Part shown: piece after piece, positions 1 to 7,400 of the stretch | Position numbering within the stretch: position 1 is the first letter of the stretch | Layout of the letters: each line of letters starts with the position of its first letter | From: Clostridiaceae bacterium | Lineage (GTDB): Bacteria; Bacillota; Clostridia; Oscillospirales; Acutalibacteraceae | NCBI GenBank assembly: GCA_016297645.1 | Contig: JAEDGF010000066.1 | Location: forward strand, 1-10,095 | DNA: 10,095 nucleotides | Direction: 5' to 3' | Notes under the pieces: model-generated | Told to the model about the DNA's origin: nothing | The model's database searches: none | The model's input: only the letters and a program-made list of their open reading frames with translations | Made by a program: the position numbers and the translations under genes

Positions 1-28
1 ACAAAGTCCGGTTTATTAAACTGCGGAC
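1..28 (-). terminator. probable rho-independent terminator, cut by window edge
   Basis: On the minus strand, 15 bases after the stop codon of the small membrane protein gene, GTCCG (28-24) pairs with CGGAC (10-6) and GTTT (21-18) pairs with AAAC (14-11). Two bases, CA, bulge on the 5' arm and the loop is AAT. The hairpin is followed by TTTGT and then the window ends, so the full length of the T-tract cannot be seen. Position and orientation fit termination of the upstream gene. The bulge and the short visible T-run lower confidence. Confidence 0.6.
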
Positions 29-42
29 AGCCTGACGCGTGG

Positions 43-570
43 TTATTTGATTTCAACGGTGAGAGGAATCGTGAGCAGGTGCGAGTCCGCCGTATCTTCG
101 GTAACGCCCGAAGTGAACGAGAGCTTTATTGCTCCCGTGTATGTGCCGGCTTTATCCGCTGTGAAGGGTACTTCGATTTTCCACGAAAGCTGCTCCGCTT
201 TTCCGTTTGATGCGGGCAAAACCGCGCCGTCAATGACGAACTCGGAGGAATTGCTGACGGGGGAAACGACGGCAGCACCGAAGCTTTGTCCGTCGACTTC
301 AAACGAATCGAGCTTTGCAAAGAAATCAGCTTCCGTTTTTTCGGCGGTAAGCGTAAAGGCGATACGGTAAGCTCCGTTTCCGTCTTTATTGAACACGAAG
401 TCCGTCTTGTCGACCGAGATGTTTATTCTGTCTATCGTTTTCCGAACGAAGCCGCCGCCGGAGGAAATCGGCGACACCGCATTTTTTACGGCAACGGCCG
501 CTATCGGGATAAGCACGACAGCCAGTACGAACACGGCTATCGCCGTTATTTTTTTCTTTGTTTTATTCAT
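43..570 (-). CDS. small membrane-anchored or secreted protein of unknown function
   Basis: I do not recognise this 175-residue protein. It begins with a basic segment (MNKTKKK) followed by a hydrophobic stretch at about residues 8-30, which is either a signal anchor or a signal peptide. A Ser/Gly-rich linker (SPISSGGG) follows. The rest (about 45-175) alternates hydrophobic and polar residues in beta-strand fashion with no cysteines, suggesting one or two extracellular Ig-like beta-sandwich units. The topology predicts most of the chain outside the cell. An in-frame ATG at 600 would add ten residues, but it coincides with the predicted transcription start. The ATG at 570 has AAAGGAG seven bases upstream, so I chose it. 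The gene has its own consensus promoter and a probable terminator, so it is probably transcribed alone. The reading frame is secure; the function is open. Confidence 0.85.
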   Translation of the reverse strand: MNKTKKKITAIAVFVLAVVLIPIAAVAVKNAVSPISSGGGFVRKTIDRINISVDKTDFVFNKDGNGAYRIAFTLTAEKTEADFFAKLDSFEVDGQSFGAAVVSPVSNSSEFVIDGAVLPASNGKAEQLSWKIEVPFTADKAGTYTGAIKLSFTSGVTEDTADSHLLTIPLTVEIK

Positions 571-577
571 AAAACCA

Positions 578-585
578 CTCCTTTT
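578..585 (-). promoter_or_regulatory. ribosome binding site deciding the start of the membrane protein gene
   Basis: The minus strand reads AAAAGGAG here, with seven bases to the ATG at 570. This selects that ATG over the in-frame ATG at 600, which lies at the expected transcription start and has no leader. Confidence 0.85.
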
Positions 586-605
586 ACGAAGGTGCTTCAA
601 TTTTG

Positions 606-634
606 ATTATAGCGTTTAAGCGGTTTATTGTCAA
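606..634 (-). promoter_or_regulatory. consensus sigma-A promoter
   Basis: The minus strand carries TTGACA (634-629), a 17-base spacer and TATAAT (611-606). Both hexamers and the spacing match the housekeeping consensus exactly. Transcription should start near 600-598, giving a leader of about 30 bases to the ATG at 570. The TGA stop codon of the upstream Toprim gene (633-631) lies inside the -35 hexamer, so the promoter abuts the end of the operon. There is no terminator between the two, so some read-through from the operon is likely. No operator-like repeat is evident around it. Confidence 0.92.
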
Positions 635-1233
635 CTGTCACGATCTTCCGCGATACCCGTTTTCTCACAGAATTCGCCGTAGGTCATTATGCAGTTGAGC
701 GTTCCGAGCAGCGTGTTGCCCGTAAGCCGCGCGGGAAGGGCGCATTCTTTCAGAAAATCACGCCGCTTTTGGGCGCTGTTTTCGCCGCCGGTGAGTCCTG
801 CTCTGTATAAATCCGCGGAGGTTATCAGCTGCACTTTTGCTGTTCTTTCGCCGCCTTCGCTGAAAGCGCCGCTGCGGATAAGCGATTGTTCGAGAATGGA
901 GTTGTCTATGCCCTCAACGCCGAGCTTTCCCTCCTTCGACGGGGCTTCCTTGCGGCGTTCCTTGCCGAAAATGTCGGGGATGAAAACATGGGTGACGGCG
1001 CTGTCGGGGACGATATTTTTTATAAGATTGCGTATTTTGAAGCCGGCTGCGTCCGAGTCTGTGAGGATTATAAGTCCGCGTTCGCGCGCAAGTCTTTTCA
1101 GCAGCTGCTGTTTTTCGCGATCGTTGAAAATGTGAAATCCGTCCGTTGTCAGAATGAGGGCGTTGACAACGGAGGAAAGTCGTATCTTATCGTAGCGCCC
1201 CTCAACGACTATTACCTTGTCTGTGTAAAGCAT
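631..1233 (-). CDS. Toprim-domain protein, RNase M5-like (DUF4093 type)
   Basis: This 200-residue protein has an N-terminal Toprim fold. VVEGRYDK (residues 9-16) supplies the catalytic glutamate E11, and TDSDAAG (58-64) supplies the metal-binding D59 and D61. VFIPDIFG (83-90) and GKLGVEGI (102-109) resemble the IP and GVEH segments of RNase M5, the Toprim nuclease that matures 5S rRNA in Firmicutes. The C-terminal half (about 110-200) resembles the DUF4093 extension found in clostridial Toprim proteins. The length is close to RNase M5 (about 180-190). An upstream in-frame ATG at 1272 lies inside holA and would add 13 residues. The ATG at 1233 has GGAGAG nine bases upstream and starts directly at the domain, so I chose it. 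Family membership is firm. The substrate is inferred: it may be 5S rRNA precursor or something else, and bona fide RNase M5 could be encoded elsewhere. Confidence 0.88.
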   Translation of the reverse strand: MLYTDKVIVVEGRYDKIRLSSVVNALILTTDGFHIFNDREKQQLLKRLARERGLIILTDSDAAGFKIRNLIKNIVPDSAVTHVFIPDIFGKERRKEAPSKEGKLGVEGIDNSILEQSLIRSGAFSEGGERTAKVQLITSADLYRAGLTGGENSAQKRRDFLKECALPARLTGNTLLGTLNCIMTYGEFCEKTGIAEDRDS

Positions 1234-1242
1234 TTTAATTTT

Positions 1243-1248
1243 CTCTCC
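1243..1248 (-). promoter_or_regulatory. ribosome binding site deciding the Toprim gene start
   Basis: The minus strand reads GGAGAG here, in the 16-base gap after the holA stop codon and nine bases before the ATG at 1233. It favours that start over the ATG at 1272 inside holA. Confidence 0.8.
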
Positions 1249-1249
1249 G

Positions 1250-2287
1250 TTATTCTTCCACCGTCGCGGCAAGCTTAGCCGTCAGCTCGGTAAACAGTGC
1301 ATATTCGTCGGCAGATGTGGATTTTATTTTGACATCCGCTTCAAGGAGAATATCGATACATTTTTTTATGTCCGAGAGCTTTGTTTTGCGGACGAACTGA
1401 CCAAGCTCGCCGAGCTGCGTTTTTACTCCGAACGCCTCTTTGAATTCCGAAACGCTCTTGTTGGCGTTGAGCGCGAGCTTGTATCTGTAAGAATTTACAA
1501 AGGCGGACGCTATCGAGCCGAGAAGATATTCTTTTTTTGTTTTCTGATGCAAAAGCTCGGTGATTATCTTGTATGCGCGGTCGGTGTCGCCGGACAGAAT
1601 GCATTTGCTTATATCGTAAGACGACGCTTCCACTGTTTTTGAGCATATCTCGTCTATCATAGCACGGGTTATCGGCCTGCCGTCAGCGTAGTCGCACAGC
1701 TTGTAAAACTCGCTCTGCACCACCTGCATATCTCCGCCCACGGCTTCGGTGAGGTATCTTGCGTCCTCCTGCGATATCTCCGTATTGCGCTGTTTAGCGC
1801 GTGAAACGAGCATTTTTGCGGTGCGTTCGGGCGTGCGCTTGTCTATTCTCGCGCAAACGCCGTATTTCATGACGAGATTTACGATGTCCGTCCACTTGCG
1901 CTCGTCTTTTTTGCCGTAGTCGATGTTTATGGTGTTGAAAAAGAAGATGAGGACAGTCGTTTCGGGCAGGTTTTTAAGTCCGGCTTCAAACGCCGCCGTA
2001 CTCTCCTTGTTGAGAGAAGCGAGAGGGTAGTTTCTCACAAGAACGCAGGTACGGTCGCTCATGACCGGGAGAATGTCGCACGCTTCGAGTATCTCCTCCA
2101 TGTCGGCGCTGTCATCGTTGAACACACGCAGATTGAACGCTTTCAGTGAACCGCTCACCACCGCGTCCGTCAGCTTCTCGCAGTAGAGATCTTTCAAGAA
2201 GGTGTCGTTTCCGAACAGAAGCCAGATATTATCGCGTATTCCTTCTTTGAGCATTTTCGCAAGTTTTTCTTCGTTTATCAATGGCAT
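1250..2287 (-). CDS. holA: DNA polymerase III subunit delta
   Basis: This 345-residue protein matches the delta subunit of the clamp loader, which opens the beta sliding clamp and helps load it at primed DNA. The N-terminal AAA+-like module has the family pattern IWLLFGNDTFLKDLY (21-35), in the place where an active ATPase would carry a Walker A loop; delta normally lacks it. The segment EAVGGDMQVVQSEFYKLCDYADG (181-203) and the following ITRAMIDEICSKTVEASSYDISKCILSGD region are typical of the domain II/III junction. The helical C-terminal collar runs from about 210 to 345. Length is normal for the family. The start at 2287 is supported by AAAGGAG ten bases upstream, partly inside the comEC stop region. 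The comEC-holA order is also found in B. subtilis, where rpsT follows; here a Toprim gene follows instead. Confidence 0.95.
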   Translation of the reverse strand: MPLINEEKLAKMLKEGIRDNIWLLFGNDTFLKDLYCEKLTDAVVSGSLKAFNLRVFNDDSADMEEILEACDILPVMSDRTCVLVRNYPLASLNKESTAAFEAGLKNLPETTVLIFFFNTINIDYGKKDERKWTDIVNLVMKYGVCARIDKRTPERTAKMLVSRAKQRNTEISQEDARYLTEAVGGDMQVVQSEFYKLCDYADGRPITRAMIDEICSKTVEASSYDISKCILSGDTDRAYKIITELLHQKTKKEYLLGSIASAFVNSYRYKLALNANKSVSEFKEAFGVKTQLGELGQFVRKTKLSDIKKCIDILLEADVKIKSTSADEYALFTELTAKLAATVEE

Positions 2288-2297
2288 TTTTCCGACA

Positions 2298-2304
2298 CTC
2301 CTTT
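2298..2304 (-). promoter_or_regulatory. holA ribosome binding site overlapping the comEC stop
   Basis: The minus strand reads AAAGGAG here. Its first two bases belong to the comEC TAA stop codon, and GGAG lies ten bases before the holA ATG. This arrangement points to translational coupling of holA to comEC. Confidence 0.7.
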
Positions 2305-4402
2305 ACTTGATGACTATTTTTATTCCGCCCGTATCGGCTGCGTAGGTCGTGTTTTCGTCAGTCGATACCGACAGCATTATCTTGCGTGCCGGTGAAGCTG
2401 CGGCGTTTTCGGGCATACCGTTTTTGAATACGATTATGTCCGCCGAGAGGTATTCCTCCGGCAGCGGGTACTTCTTTCCGGAGAAAACAAACGCCGTTTT
2501 GTATTTGCCCGAAACGCATATGCAGCCGCAGAAGCCGTCCCGGCGCGTGTATGTAAGACAGGTGTTGTCAGACAGGCGGAATCGAGTTTGCGTTAAGACC
2601 GCATTTTCGGTTGTCAGTGAAGAAGTGCCGTTTGAATTTATCGTGTCGCGCGGCGCATAGTCGGAGTTAAATCTCGGTTTTAGGCGCACGCCGGGCGGAA
2701 GAATAAGAAGATCGGCATTCACTCTGCCTGTCCTTGTCATTTCGCGCTTTACCGCCGAAACGGATTTGAAGCTGCCGCTCATGCCTATCACCACCGCGCT
2801 TTCGCCGTGGTTTTCGGAAATAAGGATATCGCCGTTTTTGTTGCCGGAAATAAATATCTCCGTGCTCGGGAGCATAAAAGAAGAAGCGGTCAGGGCAATG
2901 CAAAGTCCCGCCGAGATAACTGCCGCCGTGCACGCTGTCACAGCCCGTTTGTTAAAAGATGTCAGTATCGCGGCTGCGGATATGATGACAAGAGCCGATA
3001 CGCAGAACACGGCGGTCGGCTTAGCTTCGAGCGGAATAATAAATATGTCAAGTGAAGAAAGTGCGTTGATTATTTTTATTATCGCCTTCGCGCAAATTTC
3101 GCAGATATAAAACGGAAAGCCTGAAAGCTTTCCCGTACCGAACAGGACAGCGCCGAGCGCGCCGCTTACCATTGTCGTTTCAGCCGGAAGTGTGCAGAGC
3201 AGCGAGGAAATGCCGCTCAAAAGGGAAGTGCTCCCGAAAAAGAAGCAGGAAACGGGGAGTGTAAACAGCGTGACCGTTACGGACGCGGCAAGCGTTCCCG
3301 TTATGAAGGAAATGACACTGCGAATCAGCGGGAACATATTTTTGAAACTGATGTGCTTTGTAAATTCGGCTGTCACTATTACCGCCGCCGTTGCCGTGAG
3401 CGAGAGCAGAAAAGAAACATTCCCGGCTGCAAAGGGGTTTATTAAAATGTATATTGCGGCGGAGAGCCCGAGTGAGTTCATAGCGTCCGACGGCTTTCGC
3501 AGAAAATTGCCTGAAAAGGCGGTCAGCAGCATTATGCCCGAGCGTATGACCGACGGACTTTGACCGGTGAAAACGATGAAGAACAATACGAATGCTATTC
3601 CGAGTGCGGAAACTATCCTGCCCGAAAAGAAACGCGAGCCAAAAGCCGAAAACAGGACTGCCGTCCAAACCGAAAGGTGCATTCCGGATACGGCGAAAAT
3701 ATGCGAGGAACCGGAAACGCGCAGTCCCGACGAAAACTCCGAAGTAAAATCTGAGCGGTTGCCGGTTATGAGAGCGTCCGCGACGGGTGCAGCCTCCTTC
3801 GAAAGCGAGATTTTCAGCCTTTCGGAAACCGTTTTTCTCATCGTCAGAATGCGGTAGACAAGTCCGCTGCGCTCTCCCGCCCGTATGCTTATTTTGCCGC
3901 TTGAAAACACGGAGTGAAAATTATTCTGTGAAAGTGAGTGCAGAAAGAAAACGCTGTTTTTGTCCGCAGCGGTTATTACGGCTTTTTTTACCGTGACCGT
4001 GTCGCCCGGACGGATATCCGGGAGCTGCTTCCCGTAAAGCGAGATACCCATGGCTTTAACTCCGCCTGCCGTACAGCCGGACAGGCGCACAACGGTGTAG
4101 TCGCCGGAGGTGTGCGGAAAATCGGCTGCCGTTCCCGTGACGGTCAGCGTTTTGCCGTCAACGCATTTTACGGGTTCGTACCTGAGTTTATAAGCCGCTT
4201 CGTATGAAAGAAACGAAGCGCAGACAGCGGCGCACACCGTGAGCGCGGTGACAAAGCCGCGCCTGCGGTGTGTTAATCCGAATATTATACACAGCAGAGC
4301 GCATATTCCGGCGCCGATATATGCGGCGGCCTGTCCGGCAAAGAAAACTGCCGGTACCGTTATCAGTGCGGTGAACCCGAACACCGCAGCGGGGCGTTTC
4401 AT
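2303..4402 (-). CDS. comEC: ComEC/Rec2-family DNA-uptake channel protein with degenerate C-terminal domain
   Basis: This 699-residue polytopic membrane protein belongs to the ComEC family, which carries single-stranded DNA across the cytoplasmic membrane during natural transformation. Hydrophobic helices lie at about residues 8-70. An OB-fold-like DUF4131 region follows (about 78-175), then the Competence domain (about 205-480) with SHIFAVSGMH (233-242, family consensus near SGLH) and GQSPSVIRSG (280-289). The C-terminal part (about 514-699) aligns by eye with the metallo-beta-lactamase-like domain, but the usual DVGQGDA, HxHxDH and HHGS motifs are replaced by SGNKNGD, ILPPG and KNGMPEN. The total is somewhat short of the usual 750-800. 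GGGAGA eight bases upstream supports the start. No comEA or comEB lies next to it; mfd is upstream. Whether it still supports DNA uptake is uncertain. Confidence 0.92.
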   Translation of the reverse strand: MKRPAAVFGFTALITVPAVFFAGQAAAYIGAGICALLCIIFGLTHRRRGFVTALTVCAAVCASFLSYEAAYKLRYEPVKCVDGKTLTVTGTAADFPHTSGDYTVVRLSGCTAGGVKAMGISLYGKQLPDIRPGDTVTVKKAVITAADKNSVFFLHSLSQNNFHSVFSSGKISIRAGERSGLVYRILTMRKTVSERLKISLSKEAAPVADALITGNRSDFTSEFSSGLRVSGSSHIFAVSGMHLSVWTAVLFSAFGSRFFSGRIVSALGIAFVLFFIVFTGQSPSVIRSGIMLLTAFSGNFLRKPSDAMNSLGLSAAIYILINPFAAGNVSFLLSLTATAAVIVTAEFTKHISFKNMFPLIRSVISFITGTLAASVTVTLFTLPVSCFFFGSTSLLSGISSLLCTLPAETTMVSGALGAVLFGTGKLSGFPFYICEICAKAIIKIINALSSLDIFIIPLEAKPTAVFCVSALVIISAAAILTSFNKRAVTACTAAVISAGLCIALTASSFMLPSTEIFISGNKNGDILISENHGESAVVIGMSGSFKSVSAVKREMTRTGRVNADLLILPPGVRLKPRFNSDYAPRDTINSNGTSSLTTENAVLTQTRFRLSDNTCLTYTRRDGFCGCICVSGKYKTAFVFSGKKYPLPEEYLSADIIVFKNGMPENAAASPARKIMLSVSTDENTTYAADTGGIKIVIK

Positions 4403-4426
4403 TTTATAATTCTCCCGAAGTCAGTT

Positions 4427-7400
4427 TTATTTTCTCGCTGTTTCGTCGCTTTTGCCGTCTGCGTTTTTGCCGTCGGCGGACTTATTGAGAAGTCCGATTA
4501 TCTCCGAAAAGCACTCGATCGACGACTGCCCGGGGCGCAGGCGGACACTGTAAAAGGGCTTTGCCGACGCGCTTGCCGAAACTCTGCCGCGCATTACCGC
4601 GAGCTTTGCAAGCATTTCCTTGCTGACGGCGCGGACATACAGAATAAGACAGTTGCCGCGCTGTGTTATCTCGTAAATATCGTTGTCGGCGGCGGAATTT
4701 TTGAGAAGCGCTACTTTTATAAGTCCCTGAACGCTTACCGGCGGCTCGCCGTAGCGGTCGATAAGCTCATCCGTTACATCGAGCATATCGTCGTTTGTAT
4801 GGATATCGGCTATGCGCTTGTACATTGCGATACGCTGCGAGTATTCCGAAATGTAGTTGTCGGGAATGTGTGCGTCGATCTGAATATCGACAAGGCAGTC
4901 TTTTTTCGGCACATACGGTTTTTTGTCGGTGCTTTTGAGCTTTTCTACCTCCTCGTTGAGAAGTTCGAGGTACATATCGTAGCCGACCGATGCCATATGT
5001 CCGTGCTGCTGAGCGCCGAGCATATCGCCCGCGCCCCTTATTTCGAGGTCGCGCATGGCGATTTTGAAGCCTGCGCCGAACTGGGTGAATTCCCGTATCG
5101 TTTCAAGGCGCTTTTCGGCAATTTCCGAAAGATTTTTGCCCGGCTTATAGGTGAGATATGCCGAGGCGCGGCGTGTAGAGCGTCCGACTCTGCCGCGAAG
5201 CTGGTGGAGCTGCGCAAGCCCCATGCGGTTCGCGTCCTCGATTATGAGGGTGTTGCAGTTCGGAACATCAACGCCGGTTTCTATTATAGTTGTGCAGACG
5301 AGAATGTCTATATCGCCCTCGGTGAGCTTTTTCCAGACTTCGCTCAGCTGCATCTCGTTCATTTTGCCGTGGCCTATGCCTATTCGCGCCTCCGGGAACA
5401 TTTTTTGCAGCTCGGCTGCGCACTCGTCGATATTGTCGATACGGTTATGAAGGTAGTAGACCTGTCCGCCGCGGCGAAGCTCCTTTGATATTGCCGCAGC
5501 TATCAGCTTTTCGTCATGCTCTATAACATAAGTCTGTATGGGGTATCTGTCGAGGGGCGCTTCTTCAATTACAGACAGATCCCTCAGCCCCATCATTGCG
5601 AAGTTGAGCGTTCTGGGAATGGGAGTCGCCGATATCGTGAGAACATCGACATTGGGGAATTTTTCTTTCAGCTTTTCTTTCTGCGCGACCCCGAAGCGCT
5701 GCTCCTCGTCCACTATAAGCAGCCCGAGATCCTTGAACTGAACATCGTTTGAAATAAGACGGTGTGTTCCGGTTACGATATCTATTTCGCCCTTGCCGAG
5801 CTTGCGGACTATCTCTTTCTGTTCCTTCGGCGTTCTGAAACGGCAGAGCATATCAATGCTTATCGGGAAGCCGTCGAAGCGGTGAAGTACTGTATTATAA
5901 TGCTGAAAAGCGAGAATCGTGGTGGGGACGAGCATGGCGACCTGTTTGCCGTCGCAAATGCACTTGAATGCCGCCCTCAGCGCGACCTCGGTTTTTCCGA
6001 AACCGACATCGCCGCACAGAATTCTGTCCATGGGGTATGCTTTTTCCATGTCGCTTTTTATCTCGCGGATACAGCGGAGCTGATCGTCCGTTTCCTCGTA
6101 TTCGAAGCGGCACTCAAAATCGCGCTGCATATCGAGGTCGGGCGAAAAGGCGTAGCCGGGCATGGCTTTTCGTGCGGCGTACAGCTTCAAAAGCTGTGCC
6201 GCTATATCGCGTACTGCGGTACGGACGCGGCTTTTCGTCTTTTCCCAGTCGCCCGAACCGAGTCTGTTTATTTTTACGGTGCGGTGTTCGTCGTCCTCGT
6301 GCGGTCCTATATATTTCGAAACGAGTTCAAGCTTCGTGACCGGCACATAGAGAACATCGCCCTTGGCGTATTTTATCTTAATATAGTCTTTTGTCACGCC
6401 CTCCATGCAGACCTTTTCGATGCCGTCGAAAATGCCTATGCCCGAGGTCGCGTGGACGATATAATCGCCCTTTTGCAGCTCTTCGAGCGAGTTGAAGGCG
6501 TTAGGGGGGCGCTTTTTCTGAACGGCGGTTTTCTTCGCGCCGCCCGTGAATCTTCCGTAGGAAACGGCGGTGAATTTCGCTGCCGGGAATTCTATTCCCG
6601 CCGATATGGTTTCTGTCAGGACATGGACATACCCGGGGTTGAAAAACTTGGGCGGTGCGCTGCACATTATCGCCGGTATCTCGTCCTCGGTAAGCTCGTC
6701 AAAAAGGCTCTGCGCGGCTTTCTGCGTACCGGCAAAGACGGCGACCGAGTTTTTCTTTTTCAGAGCCGGGGAGATATCCTCCACTAAAACGGAGTATGTG
6801 CCGTCCCAGCGTGAGCCTTGCATGACCTTGAAGTTTATAAGATCCTTAACGGGCGTGTCGAAGGAGCCGCGCGCGAAGTTGTCGGCATAAACGGTTTTGT
6901 GCTTCTCGTACATCGAGAAAAATTCCGACATCGAGAGCGTGAATTTGTCAAGCCCCTTGCATAAAAGACCATCGCTGAAAAGCTCTTTTATTTCTTCGTT
7001 CATGAGCTTCTCGCAGGCGGCGGCGCGTTCCTTGACAGACGACGAGTCGCAGATAAACAAAAACGCGTCCTTTACATACGAAAATACGCTCGACCCATCG
7101 GGAAAAAGAATGGGGAGGTACTTGTCCTTGCAGCGCGGCGAGAGCGAGGCCTTCAAAAGCTCCGCGTCGCGGTTGAGCCATTCGCGCACCACCGCCGCGT
7201 TTTTGCCTCGTATTGATTTTGATATGCTTTCGAGCTTTTCGGCGGTTTGGGGAAGATCGTCGAATATTACCTCCGAACAGGGCGCAATACGGATGCTCTT
7301 CACGGCTTCCGTGCGGCGCTGCGAAATTATATCAAACTCGTTGAGAGTGTCGATTTCGTCGCCCCAGAATTCGATTCTTACGGGGTTTTCGGTGTTTGCC

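Noticed and set aside
568..600. Longer start (ATG at 600) for the small membrane protein
   Set aside because: It falls at the predicted transcription start of a perfect promoter and has no leader, while the ATG at 570 has a strong ribosome binding site.
1163..1185. Plus-strand TTGACA followed by GGAGG inside the Toprim gene
   Set aside because: No -10 hexamer at proper spacing and no start codon follow, so it is a chance match in coding sequence.
1231..1272. Longer start (ATG at 1272) for the Toprim gene
   Set aside because: It overlaps the end of holA, and the ATG at 1233 has GGAGAG at a proper distance and begins at the conserved domain.
2303..4402. comEC as a decayed pseudogene
   Set aside because: The frame is intact from a good ribosome binding site to the stop, the membrane domain motifs are kept, and the C-terminal domain keeps its full length despite lost motifs.
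4799..5488. 229-codon open frame on the plus strand
   Set aside because: It is antisense to the 3' part of mfd and its translation shows no family signature, so it is a shadow frame.
5762..6787. 341-codon open frame on the plus strand
   Set aside because: It lies wholly antisense to the conserved RNA-polymerase-interaction and translocase regions of mfd, has no recognisable domain and no good ribosome binding site. Such open frames arise from the codon bias of the real gene.
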